Positions 10,466 through 22,101 of a stretch of DNA of 64,000 nt are shown here, in pieces (positions within the stretch are counted from its first letter, which is position 1; each line of letters opens with the position of its first letter). Source of the DNA: Pomphorhynchus laevis (taxonomy: Eukaryota > Acanthocephala > Palaeacanthocephala > Echinorhynchida > Pomphorhynchidae); the NCBI GenBank assembly GCA_012934845.2, contig WNNJ02001590.1:124001-188000 (forward strand), written 5' to 3'. The translations under genes were made by a program, and so were the position numbers. The notes beneath the pieces were generated by a model. That model had not been told where the DNA came from, made no database searches, and saw only the letters and a program-made list of their open reading frames with translations.

Positions 10466-11539
10466 TAATCGTATCCTTTTCTATTACTTTTTGTATTTAT
10501 TACATTCTTTATAAAAACAAAAATGACGTTCTTTTAATTTTAGAGAGGCATATAGACAACTGCCCGCCCGGGAACAGGATCCAATCTACTATTTGATCAT
10601 TATCAAATATGAATCGTTAAAAATAACTATTTTTAAAACTATAGTAGATAAATAAGCTGGCAATCGAACCGATTCTAACCTACTATTTGATTATTATCAA
10701 ATAAAAATCGTAAAAATAACGTTTTTTAATTCCATAATAGACATATGGGCAATTATCGGCTCGCCGGCCGGATTCGGCCTGATAAACATCTTCATACGGT
10801 TCGGAGCTAAATTTTAAAACTGATGTATACAGGTAGATCAATTTTATTTTAGTTTATTTTTGCATCAAGTAAAAGCAGGATGAAAATATGCCTCCTAAAC
10901 TGTCCAGTGTTATAGTGTCCAGTGTTACAGTATAGAATGTGGATCTGGATTAACATCCTTTATCCCCCATTTCATATCTTACCTTTTTCGATCATTGACA
11001 GTATCTGCTGTTAATGTAAGTTATTATTAATAAATTTAATATCTCAATATTCTTTATTTTTCAGTAATTTGATCATAAAATTTAGGTTATAGATACATCA
11101 ACTTTTGTTATATTTCATAACTTATTTTTTCCAGTAATTTAGTCTCATAAACCCTCGATTTAGATGACATCAAATATCAACATTAGTTACATTTATAAAA
11201 GCAGTCATAGCTTGATACTCTATTATTTGATCAGTAAAAAATCATCATTTTCCAAGCATTTATTATTTTTGATTTTTGTTTTAATGGAAATATTTTTTCT
11301 TTAGAGCCAAATACTCAAGAAAACTATAAATTATATAAATATTAAACAATAAAAACAATATTAAAATATTGTAGAAAATAAATTATATGGCAAAAGAGTG
11401 ACTGTGATGTATTCATACAGATACGAAATATCAGGTGATTTGATAGGGGTCGATTTAATCTACAAACTGTTATTAACTTTATATACTCTTGGTCAAAATA
11501 ATTAAGTTATTTTTTGTTATTATTTTTTATTATCCGTTA
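10466..11539. other. AT-rich non-coding region with a two-copy tandem repeat
   Basis: Two related copies starting CTACTATTTGAT lie near 10,596 and 10,680, about 84 bp apart. A GC-rich patch (CGGCTCGCCGGCCG) sits near 10,757. I see no gene in the rest. Confidence 0.5.
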
Positions 11540-12115
11540 ATTACAATGAATCTGTGGCAAATATGCTCTAAAGAGAGCATATAAAATCCGGTAAAATATG
11601 CGGAGCAAACAGTATTATTGAAATTGACGAAACTCTATTTGCTCGACGGAAATATAATTAAGGTCATGTTTTACCAGAACAAAGATTTTTCAAAGACATT
11701 TAAGGGATACCTCCGAAATGTCTGTATGCAGTTGATAGCAGAAACGCATAAACGTTAACACACTTCATAATACATTACATCCTTTCTTGATTTGTGAAGG
11801 ACTACAGTGGAAAACTGTAGCATGGATTAGTGGGAAACCTACTGATCCATGATTAATTTCTGCCGAGTTGAATGCATATAGAGGAAGCGTCACAAAAACA
11901 CAAATTCGAAAAATATTAAAAAATGTTAGTGACCTTATTTTTAAAATTTATTACTTGCTACTTTATTATTATAACGTTCCATATCTTTTTGCTAGTTACA
12001 ACTCTCCGTATCTTTTTAATTCAATAAAAATCTCGGCAATGTTAATAAAAATGCTCAATTATCGATATCGGTTAATTTTTTAATAACTTATTAGAACAGC
12101 AAGTACTTCTAATAA
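11540..12115 (+). mobile_element. Merlin-like DNA transposon fragment (ISXO2/DDE transposase)
   Basis: Translation gives IIEIDETLFARRKYN and GHVLPEQ, the first catalytic-Asp region of ISXO2/Merlin transposases (typically 'VEIDES.F.KRKYN.GR'). Downstream, GIPPKCLYAVDSRNA and then NAYRGSVTKTQIRKI follow, interrupted by in-frame stops (for example after RRKYN) and frame changes. The same order recurs inverted at 53,055-53,495, and the catalytic part alone at 29,313-29,450. The transposase would cut and paste the element but this copy is dead. Terminal repeats were not located. Confidence 0.65.
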
Positions 12116-12159
12116 TGGGAAAAAATTTCGATATTATAAATGTTATATTGAAAAAGACG

Positions 12160-12927
12160 TCCACCAAATTCAAAATACTTCTTTTTGCCGATGATCTACT
12201 GATAATTGCCAAATCCACTGAAATTTAACAAACCCTACTTGACCAACTTCATGTGTACTTTTTGCAAAACGACCTCACTGTTAACACACTAAAAGCCCAA
12301 GCCATAGAATTCTGTCGTGGTGGTCGCCTAGTCCAAACTGACAAGTTATCATTAAACAATCAGCCCATAGAATTCGTCAATTTGTATAAATATCTTGGTG
12401 TTCATCTAACATCTACTTGGTCATTTCGCTTTGACCTAGAACAAAAAGCTTGTAAGATCCTTTCATCCGCTTTCGCTTATAAAAAACTTCCAAGTTTATC
12501 CTTACAAGGTGCACTTTATTTCTTTAAAGTGATGCTAGAACCAATGATCACTTATGTGTTTCCAGTCATCTGGTCCGACTTTTCGATTCACAATTTCAGA
12601 CAACTCGACTCCTGTAAATGGCGCTTCGTCAGAAAGGTACTCGGCTTGTCACCGAAAATTCACTCTACTCCTATTTCTGTTCTCACGTCAATCCGACCTC
12701 TATCAATAGAATATCAACAACGTATATGCTTAACAGAATCACTCGCCTTCCAACAACACCTTCAAGAATACATTAAAAAGATCAATGCCGTCGATCCCGA
12801 AATCTCCACAGCAGCTACTCTACTACAACCTCTTTGTCAACAACCTCAAGCCACCAAAAGGCCAATCATCGTTAGCGCCTACCTTCACGGTTATCATGAC
12901 AAGCTGTGCTCTATCCACATTCCATGA
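12160..12927 (+). pseudogene. LINE B fragment: reverse transcriptase second half
   Basis: The frame begins with the RT catalytic box (KILLFADDLLIIAKSTEI), crosses one in-frame stop near 12,228, and then stays open for 224 residues (DLTVNTLKAQAIEFC, LYKYLGVHLTS, FVRKVLGLSP, SAYLHGYHDKLC). A minus-strand relative at 31,137-31,637 continues past the HGYH motif into a Cys-rich tail, so this copy is cut short near 12,927. There it meets LINE C tail to tail. It is a 5'-truncated dead copy. Confidence 0.75.
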
Positions 12928-13548
12928 GTGGAATATGGATAGATATATATCTTGAGTTGGGCACGATATGTGGATGTGTTGTCGAAGCGACGGAAAGAGC
13001 ACACGAACGGCGGAGTTGATGATACGTTTTAGGGGTAGGCTGATGGATTTTAGAGAATTGGTGAAAAGGCTAAGGCAGTAATCGTTTGTAGGGAAAAGAA
13101 GCGATGAAAGAAGGGACATACAAGAACATAAGTCGGTAAGGGGGTGGATACGACGGATGTCACGGAGAATTAAGTTAGACGAGCGGACCTTATCACGGAC
13201 GAAGGGCTAAAGGGAAAGCTGATCATCGAAATGGAAGCCTAAGAAAGTGAGATTGTGTACTATGGGGAGGATCGATGAGGCAAAAGATACAGTGGGAGGA
13301 GATATGTTTGGTTTACGGGGGAGGATCCACATTATTTTGGACTTGTCGGCGTTTAGATCGAGATTGAGATTGTAGAGACGTTTGTAGATAGAGGAATTAC
13401 AGTTGGGGGCAGAAATGCCGATATCGTGTATGCGATGTGCGGGTGCATGAGCATATATGAAGATGTCATCGGCGTATTGCATGACGTTAAAGCAGTAAGG
13501 TTTGGTAAACGGAGAGAGATCGCAGAGTAGAAGAGAGAAAAGCAGGTA
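12908..13548 (-). pseudogene. LINE C fragment: reverse transcriptase
   Basis: On the minus strand the frame shows the RT catalytic box (VMQYADDIFIYAHAP), the following LNLDLNADKSKIM segment and LTFLGFHFDD. A stop near 13,207 separates this from a downstream part with CMSLLSSLLFPTNDY and RIINSAVRVLFPS. These are typical RT palm and thumb segments of a LINE different from LINE A and LINE B. Its end touches the end of LINE B in opposite orientation within about 20 bp. Confidence 0.7.
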
Positions 13549-13549
13549 C

Positions 13550-14080
13550 CTAGGATATTACTATTAAGTTGCTACAATAGAGTAACGATAAAATAAGTAA
13601 ACTCAGATAACTGAGTTTACTTATTTTATAAATCTTTATTTTATAAAAATAAAGATAAATAATAAATAATATTAATAAAATTAAAATTAAGATAATATTT
13701 AAATAATATTTACATTTGATAATATAAATCATTGCATTAAAATCATTATGAAAAATAATAAATATGTAGCAAATGCATATTTTTATAATAAAACAATTAT
13801 TATATTAAAAATATAAACGTTTATAGTTTGCTAAATTCTAATTCTTTTTTTCTCACGTTAAAAATACATGTTAAAATGTTAAAAAAATACTCAGTTTTCT
13901 GATTTGTAAATTAAAAATAAAGATAAATAATAAATAATAATATAAGATTTCATACTATTTATATTTATATCAAGATAAAATTTAAAATCGAAATTTAAAA
14001 TTAAAGTCAGTTGTTATGAATTGACTTATAAATAACAAACAATGTATAAAGAATAGAGGTCATCAGGAGGAACTAAATTA
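13550..14080 (-). mobile_element. Naiad terminal-repeat remnants, including an end-to-end palindrome
   Basis: Bases 13,589-13,626 form a perfect 17-bp hairpin around CAGATAACTG, which matches the tip of the Naiad end (CAGATAACTGAGT at 41,270). Two termini may therefore be joined head to head. From about 13,890 to 14,076 the minus strand carries an old Naiad end block (AAATAACAAACAATG then GTCATCAGGAGGAACT). No coding sequence remains. Confidence 0.6.
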
Positions 14081-14097
14081 AATTCGTTATTTTTATT

Positions 14098-15005
14098 TTA
14101 GTGATTACTACTTATCATCGTGTTTAGTGGTGTAGTGCATATCACACTGGCGTATAGTACGCGCTGTCTTATTAGACTTGCTCAGTAGCGACAATGAAAT
14201 TCTACAATTGATATGTCTTGCATCAGCCCTCCGCCTCGGTATTCTCAACTCGGTTTCATTTAAGTGTGAGTGCGGCGTCGTATCAGACCCCTCTGGTATT
14301 CACGGGCTAGACTGCCCCAGAGTGGTTTCCCGGCACAATCGGCACAGTGCTGTAAACACACTTATTCGTAGCGCCCTTGCCACAGCCGGTGTCCCGTCCC
14401 GCCTTGAACCAATCGGGCTCTGCAGAAACGACGGAAAGAGACCGGACGGTGCTTCACTAGTCCCATGGGAAAGGGGACGTCTGCTAGTATGGGACTTCAC
14501 GTGTTCCAACATTCTTGCTGCCTATCATTTGCCTAGTGCGGTCTACGGGGCGGGGAGGTTCCAAGATTGGCAGAGGATTGAAAGGAGGCCAAATATACAT
14601 GTATTGACGAATCGCAATATAAATTTGTGCCGTTGGCGATCGACACAATTGGTGCTGCCGGGCCGATAACTTCGAATTTTTTGACAAAACTGGGCAATAT
14701 GTTGGTGGTGGCAACAGATGATCGAAGAGCTGCCAATTTCCTCTTGCAGCGTTTAAGCTGTGCAGTGCAGCGGGGAAATGCAGCGTGCCTATTAGAGGTC
14801 GCTCGAGACGGAAACCTTCCAACTTAACGATACTGAAATATCACAAACTATAAAATTTTTTTCTGTAACTTTTATATACATTTTTAATTGATACTTAATT
14901 CATATTAATCTAACAAATAAAAGTATGCCTTTTACATGAGAATTTAATACGCTCTCTGTCAATCCTATTTTTGCCAATATAGCCATGTATTCACTTAATA
15001 ATATA
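14098..15005 (+). mobile_element. RLE-type LINE, 3' part with flanking non-coding ends
   Basis: The unit runs from a conserved leader (CTTATCATCGTGTTTAGTGG) through the endonuclease coding region (14,178-14,827) to a 3' non-coding tail (AAAGTATGCCTTTTACATGAG). Both the leader and the tail reappear at 15,176-15,620 without the coding part. Confidence 0.6.
14178..14827 (+). pseudogene. Restriction-like endonuclease domain of a non-LTR retrotransposon
   Basis: The ORF 14,178-14,669 shows CECGVVSDPSGIHGLDCP, a Cys/His cluster of the C-x-C-G...H-x-x-x-C kind, then RHNRHSAVNTLI, RLEPIGLCRNDGKRPDG and LLVWDFTC. The RPDG...WDFTC stretch looks like the PD-(D/E)XK catalytic core. The protein continues in another frame from about 14,627 (PLAIDTIGAAG, LLQRLSCAVQRGNAACLLE), so one frameshift near 14,620 breaks it. 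In intact elements this C-terminal nuclease cleaves the target for reverse transcription. The RT half is missing. The domain wording differs from the 47.4-kb copy, so two subfamilies are present. Confidence 0.75.
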
Positions 15006-15175
15006 ACATTTTAATTCAAAGATGCCTTAATTCTTCTGGGGATGTTGTAATAAATGGCATAACTTGTTTAAACTACTGCTTCTCTAATGGTTTACAGTTT
15101 GGTATAAAGTTTTTGTTGGATATGCAGTTTGATAGCAACGCATCAGCCACACTGTCTCGACTTTTATGTAATTTC

Positions 15176-15620
15176 TGGATTTAGTGTGTACCACTTATCA
15201 TCGTGTTTAGTAGTGCAGTGACAATTTAAATTTTAATATTTTAACACAGCGACCTGTGTACTACAAATCAAGCACTCAGCGTTATCTGTAATTTATGAGG
15301 TATTTAGAAGTTAAGGTCTTGTTAAAATAATGATTCATATATTTAAAACCATTTCTTCATAAATTTTAAATATACACTGACTTAATTAGTTTTTGAATCC
15401 GACAGTAGGCAATGCGTATCAGACTCGCCGGTGGTATGCATTGTCTAATTAGACGGGCTCAGTAGCGGATAATAAAATTTTAACAAAATTTTAATAAAAT
15501 TTTGACAATTGAATTCATGTCAATCTGATAAATAAAAATATACCTTTTACGTGAAAATTGAATAAGCTCTCTACCAATCCTATTTCTGTCAGTATGGCTA
15601 TGTATTCACTATAAATACCC
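15176..15620 (+). repeat. Deletion derivative sharing both ends of the RLE LINE
   Basis: CACTTATCATCGTGTTTAGT (near 15,189), the block ending TTAGACGGGCTCAGTAGCG (near 15,471) and the tail CCTTTTACGTGAAAATT (near 15,544) match the leader and tail of the 14.1-kb LINE copy. The endonuclease coding region is absent, and about 195 bp separates two leader parts that are adjacent in the coding copy. It looks like a non-autonomous derivative, or an old copy with a large internal deletion. Confidence 0.55.
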
Positions 15621-16074
15621 ATTTCTAGCATTCTATTAGATTAATAAAATATAAAAATAAAAAATATTATATTATAATATTTTAATATTATTTATTGATA
15701 TTATTTCGACATAGACTGGTTCATTTTTATTCGACAGTTCTATATTGTTATTCAACATTACATACGTTATATTTAAATACTGTATTATAAATATAATATG
15801 TAATATATTTATTGTGAAGCAATATGGATCAAAATATTCTCTATTAATCAAAAACGATTAATAAATAATTTTTATTTTTAAAACACAATAAAATCGTATT
15901 TTTATGAGCTACTAATTAATTGAAATTTTTGATGACACTGCAGATTGCTTTGATTTTATCTATAAGCCAACAGCAGTACGCTAAATTTGAGTATTGATGG
16001 ACACCATAAGGTTGTATAATGTTATATTAACTGGAAAACAAATTCATAAGTTGAATAATAACTTGTCAGTAGAA
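15621..16074. other. AT-rich spacer with a foldback-family fragment
   Basis: Most is simple AT-rich sequence. At about 15,925-16,030 the words TTTTTGATGAC, ATCTATAAGCCAACAGCAGTA and GTATTGATGGAC match one arm of the foldback family found at 29,136 and 52,790. No gene is seen. Confidence 0.5.
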
Positions 16075-16690
16075 CAAATCAGATCAGATAACTGAGTCTA
16101 CTATTAAATAATACTATTTTAAGGTCCTAATTAAATATAAAAAACGAAAGTTAATTTAATAACTTAAATAAGAATATTAAATCCGCAACGAATTGAATTA
16201 AACATTGAAGATCAGCGCAAAGAATTGTTGCTTAGCAACTTTATGGTCAATGACTTAAGAAAATTCAATTAATGAGATCAGATAACCGAGTCATCGTATT
16301 TTAGACGATATATATATAAATAAAGATAAATAATACAAAATTATAAGATTTTATAGAATTTATATTTAAATAAGGATAGAATTTATTATTAAAATTTTAA
16401 ATAAAAATCAATTTTTGTAAATTGACTAATAAATAATATACGTTTCATTCGAATTAGGAATAGAAGTCATCAGGAGAAACTGCTATGTTATAAAGTTTCA
16501 GCACCTATTCTTTGACCCAACATATAAGCGGGGCCAAATGCATGCCAATAACATGTTTCCTATGATGAAATTTGATTATTTAGTGCACCTTATTCTTATA
16601 CAAAGCATATTAGTTATTATCCATAAAATTTTTCGCTTAATAGTATGAATAAATTTTTAATAATATTTTGTTGATGTATAATTTTACATT
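16075..16690 (-). mobile_element. Old Naiad 3' end
   Basis: Two nested terminal tips (GATAACTGAGTC near 16,087 and GATAACCGAGTC near 16,276) are followed by the conserved end block in reverse complement. The final RT codons then show as a diverged version (TCCATAAAATTTTTCGC near 16,619). In the end block, stem bases differ from younger copies yet still pair: GAATAG with CTATTC here, against GAGTTAG with CTAATTC elsewhere. Confidence 0.7.
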
Positions 16691-17297
16691 ATAAGAAAAA
16701 GAAAGAATTCATCAAACTTGCTTGAAAATTAGCAGAAAAATAATGTCCTATCAATAATACGTAGTTTAATAAATATAAAGTATTAAGTATATATTTAATA
16801 TAAAGTATATATTTATTATAAAGTATAAGGTATATATTTAATGAATAATAATTAATAATTAAAATAAAAGTCAATAGTTATGAATTGACTAGTAATGAAT
16901 AATGAATAATGATTTAATAATAATGTAATGAATAATGCATAGTTTAAATGAACACAAAGTATTCACTTCAACTTGTTTTTAAAAATATGACCACATTTTA
17001 GCAATAATCCGTTGATTATATACTGACTTTATTAAAAATAAACTCTTCTGTTCTATAAAAATACGAACTAGTTGCTTTATGCTTATTTAAATAGAAAGTA
17101 TTTTGATTTATATAGAAAAAAGTCTAAAAAATGCCTTCTTGGCTTCTAAGCCTTCTATTGACTTAACGCGCTAGATCTACCAGTTTCTTATTTTCAGTAT
17201 TTAATGCCTAAATAACCTTATTGTAAACGATTAAAAGCACGGTGACTAGAAACTTGTTTTTTTAATTTAAAATTATCAAATTGTCAATGAAGAATTG
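16691..17297. other. AT-rich intergenic region downstream of the SV2-like gene
   Basis: Low-complexity AT-rich DNA with short TATAAAGTATA-type repeats near 16,780-16,840. It includes the 3' flank of the transporter gene. I see no other gene. Confidence 0.5.
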
Positions 17298-18833
17298 TTA
17301 CAGTATCTGCAGACCCTTTGTTTCCTTAAGTCCACAACTCATTGCACCGGCAATCATCAAATTTATTGCAACAATTAACAAGGGCAGATAGCAATATATA
17401 TCTAGGAAATATCCGAAACTAACGGTAGCAAGGATTGCACCAACACGACCAAACATGTACTGAGTACTAAACGAATATGCTCTAAATCGTGTTGGAAATA
17501 GCTCAATTCCAATGCAATTTAGGACATTGAACGGTATAACAGATAAGGCACTAAATAAGCATGAAAACAGCAATGCAGCAACATGTGATTTGATCAGCAT
17601 CATTAGAATAACAGAAATTGCACATATGAAGAGGCACGGTATAAGAAGTAACTTTCTTCCGATTTTATCGATAAGCAGTGTTGATGCGATATTTCCGGGT
17701 AAGCTGGAAGCTGCTATGAGCATTGATTCTACATATACCTTACGATGAGGATGACATGTATCAGTATGATGGACAACTTTCGGATGATTTATCACTGCGA
17801 TTCTCCCACATAATCCCTTCGAAGTATTCATTTCCATGACAGCTAACATATTAGGCAACCACATTAGTAATCCGTAGTATCCGTAACAGATAAGTGTTAC
17901 TATACACGTCAATAACAGCATATGCTTGCGTATTTTTTTTATAGATTTATCACTTGAAGTGAATATTGCAAGGTAACTTTTTTTCTTGATGTCCTTTGGC
18001 AGTATTTCGCTCTCATGATCATTTTCTGTTATGCAGTTTAAAAATTGATCCTTGTATGGCGTAATCATGTGTAGAGCATTATTTTTCAAAGCTATATATT
18101 CTAAGACATTCCATGCTTCATTGATTTTATTATGTAGCATGAAGTATTTTGGACTTTCTGGAATGCTTAAGGTAAACGCGACTGCGGCGAAAGCTGGTAA
18201 AGATGATATGACTGTAAAGTATCGCCATCCTAGAGTATCCGAATACGGAATTAAGAGAAACGCAAATGCAGCTACTCCAATTGACCCGACCATCCACGAA
18301 ATTGCGGTAATATTGAGAAACATGCCTCTTTGCTTCGAAGGTAAAAACTCGACAAAATACGTCCATACAATCGGAATACTTCCTCCCACACCAACTGCAG
18401 CAAATAATCGAAATAAGATAAAAGGAACGAATGTTGGCTGGAATGAGCTTATTAAACCACCCGCGCCATTGATCAGCAATGTTAAACACAATGAAAAACG
18501 ACGTCCATATTTATCAGCAAGATACCAGCCTAAAACGCTTCCTATCATCATGCCCAAAAAGCTTATAGCACTGAGAATACCCTTTTCAAAAGTGCCCATA
18601 CGCAATGTGCAAGCAGCTGTAGGAATAAGATAACTAACGCTCATTAATTCAATCGCATCCGCTGCATTAGCCAATCCGAAAACTAATACCAAATAGGCAG
18701 TGTACTGTTTCTGTGGTATTTGATCAATAATATAGTCTAGTGTATCGTCAATATTTCTAGCTGCTGATTCAATACCGTCGTCTGCTTGTTTGTTGAGGGT
18801 CTCTAAAATTCTATCGGTGTCCATGATCGACAA
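17298..18833 (-). CDS. SV2/SVOP-like major facilitator transporter
   Basis: An intact, intronless 511-residue ORF with MFS architecture. An acidic N-terminal tail (about 1-40) precedes the first membrane helix. The loop 2-3 signature GWYLADKYGRR is at 102-112, PESPKYF at 225-231, and a second GR signature (LIDKIGRK) precedes the later helices. The long hydrophilic segment between helices 6 and 7 (about 240-310) and the Cys-containing extracellular loop between helices 7 and 8 fit the SV2/SVOP branch (SLC22-related). These proteins move organic solutes or sit on vesicle membranes; the substrate cannot be told here. The first ATG (MSIMDTDRIL) is followed two residues later by another Met. The absence of introns fits a retrocopy or a generally intron-poor genome; no poly(A) tract marks a retrocopy. 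Confidence 0.8.
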   Translation of the reverse strand: MSIMDTDRILETLNKQADDGIESAARNIDDTLDYIIDQIPQKQYTAYLVLVFGLANAADAIELMSVSYLIPTAACTLRMGTFEKGILSAISFLGMMIGSVLGWYLADKYGRRFSLCLTLLINGAGGLISSFQPTFVPFILFRLFAAVGVGGSIPIVWTYFVEFLPSKQRGMFLNITAISWMVGSIGVAAFAFLLIPYSDTLGWRYFTVISSLPAFAAVAFTLSIPESPKYFMLHNKINEAWNVLEYIALKNNALHMITPYKDQFLNCITENDHESEILPKDIKKKSYLAIFTSSDKSIKKIRKHMLLLTCIVTLICYGYYGLLMWLPNMLAVMEMNTSKGLCGRIAVINHPKVVHHTDTCHPHRKVYVESMLIAASSLPGNIASTLLIDKIGRKLLLIPCLFICAISVILMMLIKSHVAALLFSCLFSALSVIPFNVLNCIGIELFPTRFRAYSFSTQYMFGRVGAILATVSFGYFLDIYCYLPLLIVAINLMIAGAMSCGLKETKGLQIL

Positions 18834-20509
18834 AGTGGTAAAAAATATAATATTCAGTAACTAGGAATAGGATACCTGACTATTACAACAAGCAAATGTA
18901 CATTTTTTAGTTTGGCATTTTTTCTAAAAAGCAAAACCCATTCGTATCAAGCTAACCACAATATAAAGCAGAAAGAGCAACATTATTGTGAAATTAATCT
19001 TATTAAAATCATTATTATATACAACAAATTTAAATAAAATGTAGTAATACGAATGTATTTTAGTCCTAATAATATCAAGTTGTTGCCATGATATCCCGCA
19101 ATATTTAACATATTGTATTCCAGTAAATATTTGATCAAAATTTAATCGGAACTGATTGAGTCACATTATGGAGTGATTTAATATAAACAGTTTTATTATT
19201 TTCAAGCTCAATTTAAAATGGCGATATGTTGCTACAAATTAACGATACATTTCAATCTCACTGTCAAGATGATATAGATTGTTCAAAAGATGATGACTAG
19301 AAAGTAAAATTAAATGGAAGAAAAAATTAATTTAATTGATAGCGATTCAAAATTTGCATTAAAGTACAGCTTAGTCTCAATAACGATATGTTGTTTGCAT
19401 TGTAGCGAGCTTTCTATTATATATTGTATTTCAATAAATACATTTATACTCAGAACTTAAACGAAACCGACTAATACCTGGAACCTGACGAAATTCGTCT
19501 GTAATCTATGCCATTAAAACGATTTATTTTAATTTAGTGCAGTTCATTTCAATAACATGAATTAGAATATTCATTTGTACACTAACACATCATATAATAT
19601 AAAAATATTCAAGTATACATTTATACTTTATTTTGACATGGTATAATTATATTTTTATCTTTATATGATCTGATTGTTCAATTATAGGAATCAAGAAAAC
19701 TAATATTTAAGTTTAAATTTATACTTTATTTTGAATACTCAGTTATCTGATCTAATTATTTCGATAATCTCTTAACATTGTTCATCTTACACAACAAGGT
19801 AACTTTGATAACTTAATTCAAGTATAGATTTATACTTATTAAAAATCAGACAATCAAAATGTATTCAAATGCTTTAACATTTAATTACATAGCAATGAGT
19901 CTGCAAGAGACCTCAGACCGTGTTGAAACACACTGTCAAAGCCAATATCCTTCATCGGTTGAATCCGTATCGGGATCAACTCAAACGAATAATTGTGTTG
20001 TCCAACGGGTAAACTCCTTTATGTGTTAAATCGGCCTCGGGCAAAGACAAACGACACTGATGACTGAATTAATGTGATGTTTGTAAAGAAGGAGGCGAGA
20101 TTCTACATTGAGATGACTTTCAAAAAACACTCCATTTGGTTTGTGCAAATTTTAAAGGCTGATTCAACCTTTAAATAAGATTAGTTTTGCTTTATTTATT
20201 GAAGTGTTTAATTCTAAATTTAATTCTAAGTATAATTATATTTTTATTCTTATATGATCTGATTGTTCATCAATTGTAGGAATCAATAAAAATAAATTAT
20301 TACTGAAAATCAATATCAGATTTGGATTGTATATTTAGATATAACTGCTGTTATACGTCACATTCAAAAATAATAAATTATAATTCAGAAATAATAAATA
20401 TTTTTATCTTCAAGGTTTTATATAATTTAGATTTATATAAAGTAAACAAAAAATTAAATAATAAATATTAAACCCATAATCTTCTTCCATTTCAAATATA
20501 TAGTTATTA
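18834..20509. other. AT-rich intergenic region with one possible exon
   Basis: Mostly AT-rich sequence without recognisable genes. An open frame on the plus strand from ATG at 19,859 encodes about 50 residues (LTFNYIAMSLQETSDRVETH, then SSVESVSGSTQTNNCVVQR) before CGG|GTAAAC, which could be a splice donor. It has ordinary codon use, but I cannot tie it to a family or find the next exon. A Naiad tip (ACTCAGTTATCTGATC) lies near 19,738. Confidence 0.3.
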
Positions 20510-20795
20510 CAGGAACAAAGGAGCAGAAAAATTATCCTTTATTTTATAAAAAAAATTCTATATTTCGATAGCTCCTGCTATCGAAAAATATAAATATAGA
20601 ATATAAATATAAATATAATATAAATATAATAGAGAATTTAAATATATAATTTTTATCAAATAAAGGATAATTTTTCCTGCTTTTTTGTTCCTGTAATAAA
20701 TACATAAAAAATTAATTTATATTAATTGATTAATAAATAATATACGATTTATCAGAATCAAGATGATAGGTCATTAAGGGGAACTGATGACCTCT
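20510..20795. mobile_element. EN+ Penelope-like foldback followed by a Naiad end remnant
   Basis: From 20,510 to 20,700 the outer words ACAGGAACAAAGGAGCAGAA and TTTTTTGTTCCTGTAAT are inverted copies of each other. They flank TTTCGATAGCTCCTGCTATCG, the stem of the hammerhead-like block of this family. It is a small inverted-end derivative without coding sequence. The adjacent 20,700-20,795 is a decayed Naiad end (AATAAATAATATACG, then GTCATTAAGGGGAACTGATGACCTC). Confidence 0.65.
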
Positions 20796-21607
20796 ATAAT
20801 CTTGTTTATATTTTTATATCTCCAAATACTGCCCACCTTCATTGAATTATAGGAATCAAGACGAACGATTTATTACTGAAAAAATATCAGATTTGTATTA
20901 TATATTTAGATAACAGCTAATGCATATTTAGGACAAAAATCTATACTTTCTTGATCATATTTTTGTCTTGAATAACTGAAACATTTTCAGTTTGGTAATA
21001 CAAATGATTTACTTTTGGCACATATATCTAATATTACATGATATCAATTAAAAGTATTACTTAATAACGAAACAAAATATCATTCTATCTGATCATCCTA
21101 TATTCAATCTAATATGATTGAAACAGATATTGTAAGCATCGATAATTATGTAATACTTTAGATGCAATTTGGTTAACTGTTTATACCCGCATCTGAAACT
21201 TGAGATCTATCGAATTATTAAATTTCTAAATTTAAAATTTACTTTTAATTTTCTAAGCTATAAAATACCAAGATGTTGTGTAATCACGTTTATATTCAAC
21301 GATAAATTAATTTAATATACAATTAAACTATGGATAAAATGGCAAATTAGGATGTAAATGGCAAATTATTAATAAAAATAGAAATTTTAATAAGTTTATA
21401 GTTTGACGTAATATAGTATAAAGTTTATAGTTTGTTTTAATAGTTTATAGTTTTTATAATAAACTTTATAGTTTATAAAGTTCAGAGTTTATATGATATT
21501 GACGGTATCAGCTTTAAAAATAAAAAACTTGGATCTAATATTGTTTGCTTAAATTTGCTTCACAAATTTCGTGTTTTCAACATTTATACAACAATATTAA
21601 TATATTA
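20796..21607. other. AT-rich spacer
   Basis: Low-complexity AT-rich sequence with local repeats of AGTTTATAGTTT (21,400-21,490). I see no gene, RNA or element. Confidence 0.5.
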
Positions 21608-22101
21608 TTACAGGAACGAAGAAGAAAATATCCTCTATTTGATAAAAATTTTATATTTTGATAGCTCCTGCTATCATCATCAGGATTACAAAAAAATGTT
21701 TAATAATTTCCCTCCCGTGTTTCCAACATTTATACAAAAATACAAACATTGATGTGCCCCACATTTCTACTTAAAAGATAAAGAAAATACCGAGAAACAA
21801 AACAATCATACACTAAAATGTTACAAACATTTTAAAAGACAAAAAAGAACAAAAAGAAAGAACGAAAAAACAGAATCATAGAACAAAATAAAATTAAAAT
21901 AATAACATAAGTGACAAAAAATACGAATTTAATAATAAAAGTAATGTAAAAGTAGAGTAATAAATTATAATTTAATCTAAACCAAAACAAAATAATACAA
22001 TTAGAAAAAAATCAAACGAATTGAAAAAATTAAAATAATGTAATATTGGAATAATTAATTATAATTTAATTTAAGGTTAAAATCAGATTTATTATTAAGC
22101 A

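Noticed and set aside
14300-14822. Minus-strand ORFs opposite the RLE endonuclease
   Set aside because: They are shadows of the plus-strand coding sequence, which has recognisable motifs in the other frame.
17512-18633. Plus-strand ORFs across the SV2-like gene
   Set aside because: They lack any family signal and mirror the transporter codons on the other strand.
20510-20700. A microRNA precursor
   Set aside because: The arms are the ends of a dispersed Penelope-like family and the loop is long and AT-rich.
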